This document shows, in pieces, positions 28,014 to 36,478 of a stretch of DNA of 64,000 bases. The notes below the pieces were generated by a model that was given only the letters and a program-made list of their open reading frames with translations, was not told the DNA's origin and searched no databases. Source of the stretch: Spirochaetaceae bacterium (GTDB taxonomy: Bacteria > Spirochaetota > Spirochaetia > SZUA-6 > Bin103). A program made the translations under genes and the position numbers. Each line of letters opens with the position of its first letter. Position 1 is the stretch's first letter. The stretch spans positions 1 to 64,000 of the forward strand of contig JAPPKD010000160.1 in the NCBI GenBank assembly GCA_028820215.1, in the 5' to 3' direction.

Positions 28014-28676
28014 ATGGAGGTACACGAGTTCGAAGGTCGCACCGAGAAGGAGGCGATCGCCAACGCGATCGAGGCGATGGGTCTCGATGAGGACGAAATC
28101 GACGTCGAGGTGGTCAAGGCCCGATCCGGCCTGTTCGGCGGCGGCAAGGTCACCATCCGTGTGCACGTCGGGGAAGAGCAGCCGGTGGAGGACCTGGAGC
28201 CGCACACCGAGCAGGAATCGGAGGCCGTGGGGTTCGTCTCCGACCTGCTGCGCCACATGGGGATCGAGGCCGATCTGCGCATCGCCAACCGGGAGGACGA
28301 CCGCGTCGTCCTCGAGATGATCTCCGATGACGCCGGCATTCTCATCGGCCGGCATGGCGCCACGCTGGAGGCCATGCAGCTCCTGACCAACATCGCGTGC
28401 GGTCGCCGGCATGAGGACGGGCCGCGGGTGATCCTGGATACCGAAGACTACCGCTACCGCCGCGAGCAGAGCCTGACCCGCATGGCGATGCGCGTGGCGC
28501 GCGACGTGCAGCGCTCGGGGCGGTCGCAACTGCTCGAGCCGATGAACCCGTTCGAGCGCAGGTTGGTGCATACCACCATCAGCGGAGTGGACGACGTGAG
28601 CACGGAGAGCGAAGGCGACGGGCCGTACAAGCAGGTCCGCGTCACCTATACCGGGAGCGCGTATCAGCATCGCTGA
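28014..28676 (+). CDS. khpB: RNA-binding protein KhpB (Jag)
   Basis: A 220-aa protein with Jag-N (MEVHEFEGRTEKEAIANAIEAMGLDEDEIDVEVVKA...), a KH domain with GRHGATLEAMQLL, and R3H at the C-terminus (NPFERRLVHTTISG). KhpB binds RNA broadly and is linked to cell shape and division. GAGGAG lies just before the ATG at 28014. It follows yidC by 69 bp in the usual order. Confidence 0.93.
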   Translation: MEVHEFEGRTEKEAIANAIEAMGLDEDEIDVEVVKARSGLFGGGKVTIRVHVGEEQPVEDLEPHTEQESEAVGFVSDLLRHMGIEADLRIANREDDRVVLEMISDDAGILIGRHGATLEAMQLLTNIACGRRHEDGPRVILDTEDYRYRREQSLTRMAMRVARDVQRSGRSQLLEPMNPFERRLVHTTISGVDDVSTESEGDGPYKQVRVTYTGSAYQHR

Positions 28677-28755
28677 CGCGGCGCCGGAGGCCGCCGACGA
28701 GCAGCGGCCGGAGGACGGCGCCGAGTCGGCGCGCGCCGATGCGCCCCCCGCCGGC

Positions 28756-29952
28756 GTGGCGCCGCCGCTTGAGCGCGTGGCGTTCGGCGGGCGGCAGATC
28801 GTCATCCTGGGAACCGCGCACGTCTCGCAACGGAGCGTCGAGGACGTGCGCGGGCTCCTCGAACGCGAGAGGCCGGAGGTGGTCTGCGTAGAGCTGGACC
28901 AGGCGCGCTACCAGACGCTCACCAAGCCGGATGCGTGGCGGGATCTGGACATCCGCTCCGTGCTGCGCAGCCGGCGCGGGTTCCTGCTGCTGGCCAACAT
29001 GGTGCTGGCGGCGTTCCAGCGGCGCATGGGCATGGACGCCCAGGTGCGGCCGGGCGCGGAGATGCTGGCGGCGGTGGAGGAGGCCGAGGCGGCCGGAGCG
29101 CGTGTGGAGCTCTGCGATCGGGATGTCCAGGTGACCCTGCGGCGAGCGTGGTCGCAGAGCGGGCTGTGGGGCCGCTCGAAGCTGCTGTCGGCGCTCCTGG
29201 TCACCGGGTTCAGCTCCGAGAAGCCCGACCCGCAGGAGATCGAGCGGCTGAAGACCGACGGCGCGCTCACCAGCATGATCTCCGAGCTTGCCGAGTACCT
29301 GCCGAAGGCCAAGGCGGTGCTGATCGACGAGCGCGACCGCTACCTGGCTGCCCGCATCTCGCAGGCGGCCCGCGCCGCCGGTCCGGGCGGCGGGCCGGTC
29401 GTCGCCGTGCTGGGCGCCGGCCACAAGGCCGGGGTCGTACGCGCGTTGCAGGAGATCGACGCCGGCGGCGAACTGCCCGACACCGATGAGCTCGGCGCGC
29501 CGCCGCCGCGCTCGACGGTCGGCCGGATCCTGCCGTGGCTGGTGCCGGCCATCGTCGCCGCGGTGATCGGTGTCGGCTTCGCGCGGTCGGGCATCGATCT
29601 GACGCTGACGATGCTCGGCCGGTGGGTCCTGATCAACGGATCGCTCGCTTCCCTGGGGGCGCTGGTCGCCCTGGCGCACCCGGTCACGGTGATCGTCTCG
29701 TTCCTGGCGGCGCCCATCACGTCGATGAACCCGACCATCGGCGTGGGGTTCGTCAGCGGCGCGGTGGAGGCCTTGGTCCGCAAACCGCGCGTCAGCGATT
29801 TCGAGTCGCTGCAGGACGACCTGATGAGCGTCCGCGGCTTCTTCCGCAACCGCATCAGCCACGCGCTGGTGGTATTCCTGGGCGCCACCCTGGGGAGCGC
29901 GGCGGGCACGTTTATCGGGCTCCCTTTGCTGGGCACGTTACTGTTCCGCTGA
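28756..29952 (+). CDS. TraB/PrgY (GumN-like) family membrane protein
   Basis: A 398-aa TraB-family protein. The N-terminal half carries the family motifs VILGTAHVSQRSVEDV, PEVVCVELDQARYQ, and VAVLGAGHKAGV with conserved His/Glu, related to TIKI-type metalloproteases. The C-terminal half has several hydrophobic segments (WLVPAIVAAVIGVGF; GSLASLGALVALAHPVTVIVSFLAAPITSMNP; ALVVFLGATLGSAAGTFIGLPLLGTLLF). The family includes the pheromone-shutdown protein PrgY; the bacterial role is unclear. GTG start at 28756. A duplicated copy of its last codons lies downstream. Confidence 0.85.
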   Translation: MAPPLERVAFGGRQIVILGTAHVSQRSVEDVRGLLERERPEVVCVELDQARYQTLTKPDAWRDLDIRSVLRSRRGFLLLANMVLAAFQRRMGMDAQVRPGAEMLAAVEEAEAAGARVELCDRDVQVTLRRAWSQSGLWGRSKLLSALLVTGFSSEKPDPQEIERLKTDGALTSMISELAEYLPKAKAVLIDERDRYLAARISQAARAAGPGGGPVVAVLGAGHKAGVVRALQEIDAGGELPDTDELGAPPPRSTVGRILPWLVPAIVAAVIGVGFARSGIDLTLTMLGRWVLINGSLASLGALVALAHPVTVIVSFLAAPITSMNPTIGVGFVSGAVEALVRKPRVSDFESLQDDLMSVRGFFRNRISHALVVFLGATLGSAAGTFIGLPLLGTLLFR

Positions 29953-29969
29953 GCCACCCCAACGGGAAC

Positions 29970-30013
29970 CATTCATCGGCTTTCCGTTGCTGGGAACGCT
30001 CCTGTTCCGCTGA
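29970..30013 (+). pseudogene. Vestigial second copy of the TraB C-terminal tail
   Basis: Reading TTC ATC GGC onward, this stretch encodes FIGFPLLGTLLFR plus stop, nearly the same peptide as the end of the preceding gene (FIGLPLLGTLLFR). The DNA differs mostly at third positions, so it is not a recent copy; it looks like the scar of a lost paralogue or of recombination with a divergent allele. No start or upstream coding sequence is present. Confidence 0.6.
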
Positions 30014-30019
30014 GGCCGC

Positions 30020-31423
30020 CTACGCGCCTCCCGCGGCCGCGCCCGCCGGAACCATGGCCGCCCGCACGGCCTGGCGCACGTCGGCGACCGCCCGCGAGCC
30101 GGATGCGTGATCGGCGGGGAGCGGCCCCGGTGCGAGCACGGTGGTGATGCCGAGGCCGGCGGCCGCCCGCAGGCGCCGTTCGGTGCCCACCGCGCGCCGG
30201 ATCTGCCCCGCCAGAGTGATCTCGCCGAAGGCCGCCAGGGTCGCGGCCGGGGTAAGCTCGGTGCGCGCTCCGTACAGCGCCAGCGCGATCGGCAGGTCGG
30301 CCGCCACGTCGCGCAGCCGCAGACCGCCGGCGACGTTCATGTAGATGTCGCGGTCAAGGAACGGCACCTGCACCGAGCGCTGCAGCACGGCGGCGATGCG
30401 AGCGACCCGCCCACCGTCGATGCGGTCGGAGACGATGCGCGGGCTCGCGCGCTGCGCGGGCACGGCGAGCGCCTGTACCTCGACGCACAGCACGCGTGAG
30501 CCTTCGTAGATCGCGGCGATCGCCACGCCGGGCGGCGGCCGGCCTGCGCCCGCATGCTCGACGAACCGTGACTCCGGATCGGCAAGCTGCCGCAGGCCGC
30601 GGCCGGTCATCTCGAAGAGCGCCACCTCTTCGACCGGGCCGAAACGGTTCTTGGACGCGCGCAGAAAGCGCAGCTCCGCGCTGCCGGTCTCGAAGGAGAG
30701 GACGACGTCCACCATGTGCTCGATCGCCTTGGGGCCGGCGATGCCGCCTTCCTTGGTGACGTGCGCGACCAGCACCGTGATCGCGTTGCGCGCGTGCGTC
30801 CAGCCGGTCAGCGCGTCGCAGATCTCCTTGATCTGGTTCACGGCGCCCGGCTGGGCGGAAGAGCCCGCGGCCGTCAGGGCCTGCAGCGAGTCGACGATGA
30901 CCGCCGCCGGCCGGGCGGTGTCCAGCAGCCGCAAGAGCTCGCCCAGCTCCGCTCCCGCCCAGACCTCCAGCCTCGGCGCCTGCAGCCGCAGCCGGTCGGC
31001 GCGCAGCCGCAGGTGCTCGGCCGATTCCTCGGCGCTCACGTAGAGCACCCGTCCGGCGGTCTGCAGCTTCGCGGCGACCTGCAGGAGCAGGGTGGACTTG
31101 CCGACCCCGGGCTCGCCGCCGATCAGCGTGGTCGAGCCGCGCATGAACCCGCCTCCGAGCACGCGGTCCAGCTCGCCGTTGCCGGAGGCGACGCGGAGCC
31201 CGGGATCGGCTTCGATCGAGGCCAGCGGTACCGCCAGCGGTGCCTCGCCGGCAGCCGAGGCGGAGGCGGCAGAACCGCCATCGATCTCGCGGAAGCTGTT
31301 CCACTCACCGCAGTTGGGGCAGCGCCCCAGCCACTTGGGCTCACGCCTCTCGCACGAGGTGCAGACGAACAGGCGCTGATCGCGCCCGCCCTGCCTATCC
31401 CTGGCGCCCGGCCCGTTCCGCAT
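30020..31423 (-). CDS. radA: DNA repair protein RadA (Sms)
   Basis: A RecA-like helicase acting in recombination and branch migration. An N-terminal C4 zinc finger (CTSCERREPKWLGRCPNC), Walker A (GGEPGVGKSTLL), the RadA signature KNRFG (RASKNRFGPVEEV) and a Lon-like C-terminal domain (FLDRDIYMNVAGGLRLRDVAADLPIALALYGA) are present. The 467-aa length is normal. The ATG at 31423 overlaps the rdgB 3' end by 29 bp, so the two are likely co-transcribed. It is convergent with the TraB gene. Confidence 0.96.
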   Translation of the reverse strand: MRNGPGARDRQGGRDQRLFVCTSCERREPKWLGRCPNCGEWNSFREIDGGSAASASAAGEAPLAVPLASIEADPGLRVASGNGELDRVLGGGFMRGSTTLIGGEPGVGKSTLLLQVAAKLQTAGRVLYVSAEESAEHLRLRADRLRLQAPRLEVWAGAELGELLRLLDTARPAAVIVDSLQALTAAGSSAQPGAVNQIKEICDALTGWTHARNAITVLVAHVTKEGGIAGPKAIEHMVDVVLSFETGSAELRFLRASKNRFGPVEEVALFEMTGRGLRQLADPESRFVEHAGAGRPPPGVAIAAIYEGSRVLCVEVQALAVPAQRASPRIVSDRIDGGRVARIAAVLQRSVQVPFLDRDIYMNVAGGLRLRDVAADLPIALALYGARTELTPAATLAAFGEITLAGQIRRAVGTERRLRAAAGLGITTVLAPGPLPADHASGSRAVADVRQAVRAAMVPAGAAAGGA

Positions 31424-32000
31424 GGCTCATCGAATCCAGCAGCACCCCGCGCAGCCGGCGCAGGGCCCGGCCGCGGTGCGAGATCGCGTCCTTGGCGGCG
31501 CCGTCCATCTCGGCAAAGGTCTTCCCGGCGCCGAGAGGCAGGAAGATCGGATCGTAGCCGAACCCGCCCGCGCCCCGCGGGGCGGAGATGATGCTGCCCT
31601 CCACCGTTTCCTGGGCGACCAGAAGCCGGTGATCGGCCAGCATCACCGCAACGCAGCACACGAACCTCGCGGAACGGTCGGCCGCGCCGGCAAGAGCGTC
31701 CAGCAACAGGAGGTTGCGCCGCTCCTGGGTGAGGTCGCCGCCGTAGCGCGCGGAACGCACGCCCGGCGCGCCGCCGAGCGCCGGGACGACCAGCCCGGAG
31801 TCGTCGGCCACCGCGGCCGCGCCTGTCATCGCGAACAGATGGCGCGCCTTGCCGAGCGCGTTGTCGAGGAAGGTGGCGCCCCGTTCGTCGTAGACGAAGG
31901 GCAGCCCGCGGTCGGCGGGGGTCAGCACCTGCACCTCCGGCAACACGCGGCGAAACTCGCGGACCTTTCCGGCATTGGTGCTGGCCAGTAGCAGCGTCAA
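31395..32000 (-). CDS. rdgB: dITP/XTP pyrophosphatase (RdgB/HAM1)
   Basis: This house-cleaning enzyme removes non-canonical purine triphosphates from the nucleotide pool. Motifs are complete: LLLASTNAGKVREF, ADDSGLVVPALGGAPGVRSARYGG, GFGYDPIFLPLGAGKTFAEM and ISHRGRALRRL. The TTG at 32000 is used because homology begins immediately; no ATG fits. 201 aa is the family length. The gene for the sigma-like protein ends 12 bp upstream. Confidence 0.95.
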   Translation of the reverse strand: MTLLLASTNAGKVREFRRVLPEVQVLTPADRGLPFVYDERGATFLDNALGKARHLFAMTGAAAVADDSGLVVPALGGAPGVRSARYGGDLTQERRNLLLLDALAGAADRSARFVCCVAVMLADHRLLVAQETVEGSIISAPRGAGGFGYDPIFLPLGAGKTFAEMDGAAKDAISHRGRALRRLRGVLLDSMSHAERAGRQG

Positions 32001-32012
32001 GTGACGTGCAGG

Positions 32013-32909
32013 CTACCGCGGGGGGAAACGGTGCTTCAACCAGAACAGCCCGGTGTCCACCGTTCCCTTGGGGATCCCGAGGAGCTGGGCGATCTGCCGG
32101 TTGCTCGGCCCCAGCCGCACCGCCCCGAGCTCCGCCCTGGCGTTGGTTGCCGTCCGGCGCGCGCGCTGCAGCCGATGCTCCAGGAGCCGCCGCCGGTCCG
32201 TGTCGGTCTCGTCGCGGAGCTGTCCCTCGATCATCCGCGCCATGGCGAAGGCGTGATTGGTCCGCTGGCTGAGCCTGGTCCAGCGGCGCTGCGACGCCCC
32301 GCTCGCCCGGCGCGCCACCCCGATCAGCGCCTGCAGATCGTCACGGCCGCACAGGCCGGCCCAGGCAGGCACGTGCGTGTCGTGCATCCGCAGGCAGTTC
32401 TTGAGCACCGCGAACAGCAACCGCCTGCGCACGGCCGGGTTGCCGGCCGCCGCCGTCGTGGCCTGTGCGGCAGCCAGCGTGGCCGGCAGCGTGGCCGTCG
32501 CAGCAGCGGGCGCCCTGCGCGCGCGCACGTCGGCTGCGCCGGAACTGAGCTCGGCCGCATCCGGATCCCAGAACGGCGGGGTACCGGCGAGCCGCCACGC
32601 GGCGTCCCGGCGTCTCTTCGCGCGGTAGTAGCTGCGGAGTTGCCAGGTCAGGACCGACTTGAGGTACGCCTCGAACGGCCGCCCCTGGTCCTGGAAGCGG
32701 TCGATCAGATCCTGCAGGCGCGGCCGGCAGTACAGATAGAAATCGCCGCAATCGTCGTCGTCCACCGGTCCGCCCTGCCAGAGGGGAAAGCGGTAGACGT
32801 ATGCGCCGATCCGGTTGAGCAGTTCGCGCCGCCCGGCGCCGGTGCGCTGGTAGCGCAGCACCGCCGGCTTCATCGGGTCATCGAGGGTCCTGGTCACTGA
32901 GTTCGTCAT
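32013..32909 (-). CDS. Divergent sigma-70-like regulatory protein
   Basis: A 298-aa protein without a standard name. The N-terminal part (about residues 25-100) resembles sigma region 2: DDDCGDFYLYCRPRLQDLI, then PFEAYLKSVLTWQLRSYYR. The C-terminus has a region-4-like helix-turn-helix: NRQIAQLLGIPKGTVDTGLFWLKHRF. Between them is an Ala-rich linker and a helical middle. I recall similar 'sigma factor-like' proteins from spirochaete genomes. It may be an alternative sigma or a sigma mimic. It is placed upstream of rdgB-radA, probably in one transcript. Confidence 0.65.
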   Translation of the reverse strand: MTNSVTRTLDDPMKPAVLRYQRTGAGRRELLNRIGAYVYRFPLWQGGPVDDDDCGDFYLYCRPRLQDLIDRFQDQGRPFEAYLKSVLTWQLRSYYRAKRRRDAAWRLAGTPPFWDPDAAELSSGAADVRARRAPAAATATLPATLAAAQATTAAAGNPAVRRRLLFAVLKNCLRMHDTHVPAWAGLCGRDDLQALIGVARRASGASQRRWTRLSQRTNHAFAMARMIEGQLRDETDTDRRRLLEHRLQRARRTATNARAELGAVRLGPSNRQIAQLLGIPKGTVDTGLFWLKHRFPPR

Positions 32910-33049
32910 GAAGACCAGGAAGAACAGGAAGCGTGCCAGGATCGGGCTGCCGGAGAGGCCGTAGATGGGCCGCCTCGGCGCGCCCCTTACCCGTGCTTAC
33001 TCAATGGGCGACGGCCGCTCCTCCAGCGTCCGAGCCCTCGGGAACGTCG

Positions 33050-34051
33050 CTATCGCTGCCTGAGGAGCCGTTCGATCTGGGGAGCCAGCACCGCCAGCGC
33101 GGCCTGCCTGGCCTGCTCGACGGTGCCGCGGAAGGAGCATCCGGCCGCCTGTGGATGACCGCCGCCGCCCAGCTCGTGCGCGCACGAGCCGACGTCGACG
33201 GCGGTGGTCGACCGCATGCTCACCGAGCATTCGCCCGGACTCTCCTCGCGCACGACCAGCAGCGCTTCGGCGCCGGCGACCGTCTGCAGCAGCGAATACA
33301 GGTCGTCGTCGCCTCGCCCGGCCTCGCCGATCTCCGCCCGGTCGCTCGCGTACTTCGCCGTGTACAGGAGCAGCCCGCCGTAGAGACGCTGGGAGCGGGC
33401 CAGCATGCGGCCGAGCATCACGCGACGTTCGAACGGGCGCGCGCCGAACATGCCCGAGTAGGCGGCCTCGGTGCTGGCGCCGGCATCCACCAGGCGCGCG
33501 ACGGCGCGGAACACGTAGCCGGTGTCGTTGCGCAGGTGACGGAAGAAGCCGGTGTCGGTGCAGGTCGCGAACAGCAGCAGGTCGGCCTCCTCCTTCGTCG
33601 GCCGGTCGCCCAGCAGCTCGATCAGGCCCTGCACGAGCAACGCGGTGGCGGGAACCGTCGGCACGATCAGGCGCTCGTCGCCGAACGGATCGCCGGCCGC
33701 GTGATGGTCGATCACCAGCGTCGGCAGACCCGCGATGCCCTTTCCGGGCTCGCCCGTGCGGTCGGCGGTCGAGCAGTCCAGGACGATGGCGGCCGCGTCG
33801 CCGACGCGGTCCTGCGGGGTCACGCCGGGGGCGAACCGCGGCGCGAACGAGGCGATCTCCGGCCGGGTGAACGGGCCTTCGCAGAAGGTGCGCGCCTGCT
33901 TGCCGCGGCGCCGCAGGAAGCTGGCGAGCGCCAGCGGCGAGGCCAGGCAGTCGCCGTCGGGATCCTGGTGGCCGAGCAGGAGGTAGGTGTCGTGCGCGGA
34001 GAGAAAGCGTTCGATGGCCGGCGGGACCTCGAACGGATAGCGGTCGGTCAC
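33050..34051 (-). CDS. DHH-family phosphoesterase (NrnA-like)
   Basis: A 333-aa DHH-DHHA1 enzyme of the nanoRNase/pAp-phosphatase type, which degrades short oligoribonucleotides, linear dinucleotides or pAp. Motifs: GHQDPDGDCLASPLALA (motif I), VLDCSTADR (II), LVIDHHAAGDPFGD (the DHH motif) and, in DHHA1, HELGGGGHPQAAGCSFRG. The GTG at 34051 gives the usual length; an upstream start at 34144 would overlap the M24 peptidase end. Such enzymes can finish c-di-AMP breakdown by hydrolysing pApA, so it may serve the DAC protein in this window. Confidence 0.9.
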   Translation of the reverse strand: MTDRYPFEVPPAIERFLSAHDTYLLLGHQDPDGDCLASPLALASFLRRRGKQARTFCEGPFTRPEIASFAPRFAPGVTPQDRVGDAAAIVLDCSTADRTGEPGKGIAGLPTLVIDHHAAGDPFGDERLIVPTVPATALLVQGLIELLGDRPTKEEADLLLFATCTDTGFFRHLRNDTGYVFRAVARLVDAGASTEAAYSGMFGARPFERRVMLGRMLARSQRLYGGLLLYTAKYASDRAEIGEAGRGDDDLYSLLQTVAGAEALLVVREESPGECSVSMRSTTAVDVGSCAHELGGGGHPQAAGCSFRGTVEQARQAALAVLAPQIERLLRQR

Positions 34052-34106
34052 GGGCGCAAGAAGTACGCCGGCGGCGGGGCGCAGTGCAACCAGAGGGCCG
34101 CGGACG

Positions 34107-35309
34107 CTACGGCAACGATAGCAGGGCCTCCTGGGCCGGGCCACCGGATGCCACCGGCCGGCCGCACCGTATCGATACGTCGATCTCGGTGCGCATGCCG
34201 AACTCGCCGGGGAAATAGACGCCGGGCTCGACCGAGAAGCAGGCGCCCTCGGTGACCGGGCGCTCGTCGGGAAACTCGAACGAGTCGAGGTTCACCCCGG
34301 AGCCGTGCAGGTCGGTGTCGATGCTGTGGCCGGTGCGGTGCCGCACCGCGGACAGCAGATCGCGCTCGGCCAACTCCTGGCGGCAGGCGCGGTCGACGTC
34401 GCTGCCCGACACCGTGCGGCCCGCCTCCGCGGCGTCGGCCAGGAACGTCACCGCGCGTTCGCGGGCGGCGAGCACCGCGGCGAAGGCATCCCCTTGTCGT
34501 GCGGTCGGCTGCCTCGCGGCCACGCCGACCCAGGAGATGTCGGCGTAGACCGCTTCCGGCGCGGGCTCCTTGCACCACAGGTCGAGTTGCACCACTTGGC
34601 CCGGGGCGAGCGCCGCTCCGGCGCCGGACGCGCTGTAGTGGGGATCGGCCGAATGCGCTCCGAAGGCGGTGATCGGCTCGTGATCGGTAACCAGGCCGCG
34701 CTCCTCGAACGCGGCCAGAATGCCGTCGCGGACGGCCCCTTCGGTGACGGCCCGCCCGGCGGCGCAGGCCCGCGCGATGCGCTGCCAGGAATCGGCGACA
34801 ATGTCGTGCAGCGCCTCCGCGGCGCGGTCGTGGCTGGCGAGCTGGGCGCCGCTCAGGCCGCCCATCGTCCACTGCACCAGGTCCTCGGAGGGTTGCAGGG
34901 TGAAGCCGGCCCGCTCCAGCAGGCGCGCGGTGCCGTGGTCGAGCGTGGACAGGCGCGGCAGGGTGGGCGAGCACTGCGCGGCCAGAACGCTGCCCGGCGG
35001 AGCGATTCCGCCGAGCAGCTCCGCGAAGCGGGAGCGCGACGCGTAGCGGTGCGTTGTGCCGTCCACGTGGTCCAGGACGCCGGCCTCGATCTCGTGGACG
35101 AGCTTGATCACGGGGCCGTCGGCCGGCACCATCGCCAGCCACGGCCGGCTGTTGCTGGCACCGGCGCCGATTCCGAGCACCGCGTCGGCGATCTGGTCGC
35201 GGTGGTAGACGTTGTAGAACAGCCAGCCGGCGCAGCCGGAGCGGCGCACCGCGGCGCGCGCCTGGTCGAGCCGGCCGCTCACTCTTCGAGTGAGGTTCGC
35301 TTCGCTCAC
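34107..35309 (-). CDS. M24-family metallopeptidase (Xaa-Pro aminopeptidase-like)
   Basis: A 400-aa pita-bread fold protein. The five metal ligands can be traced: D in VVQLDLWCKE, D in VYADISWVG, H in RHRTGHSIDTDLHGSG, E in FSVEPGVYFPG and E in MRTEIDVSI. The N-terminal creatinase-like domain has SGCAGWLFYNVYHRDQIADAVLG. The GTG at 35309 overlaps the argF stop (GTGA), suggesting coupling. The start region repeats CGCTCACTCTTCG twice and contains the palindrome CTCACTC-TTC-GAGTGAG. The peptide substrate is unknown. Confidence 0.85.
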   Translation of the reverse strand: MSEANLTRRVSGRLDQARAAVRRSGCAGWLFYNVYHRDQIADAVLGIGAGASNSRPWLAMVPADGPVIKLVHEIEAGVLDHVDGTTHRYASRSRFAELLGGIAPPGSVLAAQCSPTLPRLSTLDHGTARLLERAGFTLQPSEDLVQWTMGGLSGAQLASHDRAAEALHDIVADSWQRIARACAAGRAVTEGAVRDGILAAFEERGLVTDHEPITAFGAHSADPHYSASGAGAALAPGQVVQLDLWCKEPAPEAVYADISWVGVAARQPTARQGDAFAAVLAARERAVTFLADAAEAGRTVSGSDVDRACRQELAERDLLSAVRHRTGHSIDTDLHGSGVNLDSFEFPDERPVTEGACFSVEPGVYFPGEFGMRTEIDVSIRCGRPVASGGPAQEALLSLP

Positions 35310-36235
35310 TCTTCGCCGACCAGCGTCGCCAGCATCAGCGCCTTGGCCGTGTGCTTGCGGTTCTCCGCCTGCTCCCAGACCATCGAGCGGGAGGACTCGA
35401 AGACGCCGTGGGTGACCTCGTTGCCCTTCACCGCCGGCAGGTCGTGCATGAAGATCGCGGTGTCGGCCGCCCGCCCCATCAGCGCGTCGTTGACCTGGTA
35501 GCCGGCCAGGAGCTGCAGGCGCTCCGCCTCGCGGTCCTCCTCGCCCATGGACGCCCACACGTCGGTGTAAACGACGTCGACCCCGTCCACGGCCTCCAGG
35601 TCGGCGCTTACCGTGAGGGACGCGCCCGATCCGTTGCGGCAGGCCGCTACCAGCTCCGGAGCCGGCTGCAGCTCGCTCGGCGCCACCAGCGTGCAGCCGA
35701 CGCCGGCCATGGAACAGCCCACCATGAGCGAGGTGGCGACGTTGTTGCGCGCGTCTCCCACGTAGGCCAGCGACACGCCGTCGAGAGCGCCGTAGTGCTC
35801 GCGGATGGTGAGCAGGTCGGCCAGCACCTGGGTGGGGTGCCGGCTGTCGGTGAGCCCGTTGTACACGGGGATGGCGGCGTACCGGGCCAGGGTCTCGACC
35901 GTCTCCTGGGCGTAGCCGCGGTACTGGATGGCGTCGTACATGCGGCCGAACACGCGCGCGGTGTCCTCGATCGACTCCTTGGCGCCGAGCTGCAGCTCGT
36001 CCCGGTTCATCACGACCGGAAAGCCGCCCTCTTCCCCGAACGCGGTCGCGAAGGCGGAGCGGGTTCGGGTGGACGGCTTCTCGTACAGCATCGCCAGCGC
36101 CAGTCCGGCGAATCGCTGGTGCCGCTCTCCCGAGCGGCGCTGCCGCTTGACGACGGCGGACAGGTCCAGGAGCCCCCTGAGCTCGTCGGGGGAAAGGTCG
36201 TGCAAGGTGAGCAAGGAACGTCCGAGCAGTCTCAT
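35306..36235 (-). CDS. argF: Ornithine carbamoyltransferase
   Basis: Makes citrulline from ornithine and carbamoyl phosphate (arginine synthesis), or works in reverse in the ADI pathway. The carbamoyl-phosphate site STRTRSAF, the HPTQVLAD motif and ASMGEEDREAERLQLLAGYQVN (SMG loop) are present. The ornithine-loop motif reads FMHDLPA, with Asp in place of the Cys of HCLP. The ATG at 36235 follows GGAGG and gives 309 aa. The substituted residue leaves open a related transcarbamylase activity. Other arg genes are not nearby. Confidence 0.85.
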   Translation of the reverse strand: MRLLGRSLLTLHDLSPDELRGLLDLSAVVKRQRRSGERHQRFAGLALAMLYEKPSTRTRSAFATAFGEEGGFPVVMNRDELQLGAKESIEDTARVFGRMYDAIQYRGYAQETVETLARYAAIPVYNGLTDSRHPTQVLADLLTIREHYGALDGVSLAYVGDARNNVATSLMVGCSMAGVGCTLVAPSELQPAPELVAACRNGSGASLTVSADLEAVDGVDVVYTDVWASMGEEDREAERLQLLAGYQVNDALMGRAADTAIFMHDLPAVKGNEVTHGVFESSRSMVWEQAENRKHTAKALMLATLVGEE

Positions 36236-36336
36236 GTCTGCCTCCAAATCCCGGTGGAATGCTCCCGGCGGAGCGCGGAGAAGCGCGTAACCTACCGAAA
36301 GACGCACTCCCCCGGCAACCCCGGACGCGCGGAAGA

Positions 36337-36366
36337 TTGACGCCGGGAAACCCGGTTTCCTATAGT
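36337..36366 (+). promoter_or_regulatory. Promoter of tRNA-Leu
   Basis: TTGACG (36337-36342), 18 bp, TATAGT (36361-36366), then a GC-rich discriminator (GCGGGCCC). The spacer contains the palindrome CCGGG-AAA-CCCGG. The layout matches the tRNA-Ser cluster promoter at 13387-13416, including the same -10 and 18-bp spacer. Confidence 0.7.
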
Positions 36367-36388
36367 GCGGGCCCACCCGAGCCCGAAC

Positions 36389-36474
36389 GCTGCGGTGGTG
36401 GAATTGGTAGACACGCTAGCTTGAGGGGCTAGTGGGAGTTAAATCCCGTGAAGGTTCAAGTCCTTTCCGCAGCA
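36389..36474 (+). tRNA. tRNA-Leu(GAG)
   Basis: Class II tRNA with acceptor GCTGCGG/CCGCAGC and discriminator A. Anticodon stem GCTAG/CTAG region encloses CTTGAGG, giving anticodon GAG for CUC/CUU. The D-arm TGGTGGAATTGGTAGACAC is typical of leucine tRNAs. It stands at the left edge of the accessory region; the next gene converges 4 bp after its end. Confidence 0.95.
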
Positions 36475-36478
36475 ATGA

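Noticed and set aside
26319..28805. An 828-codon open frame opposite yidC and khpB
   Set aside because: Spans two real genes on the other strand and has biased antisense composition.
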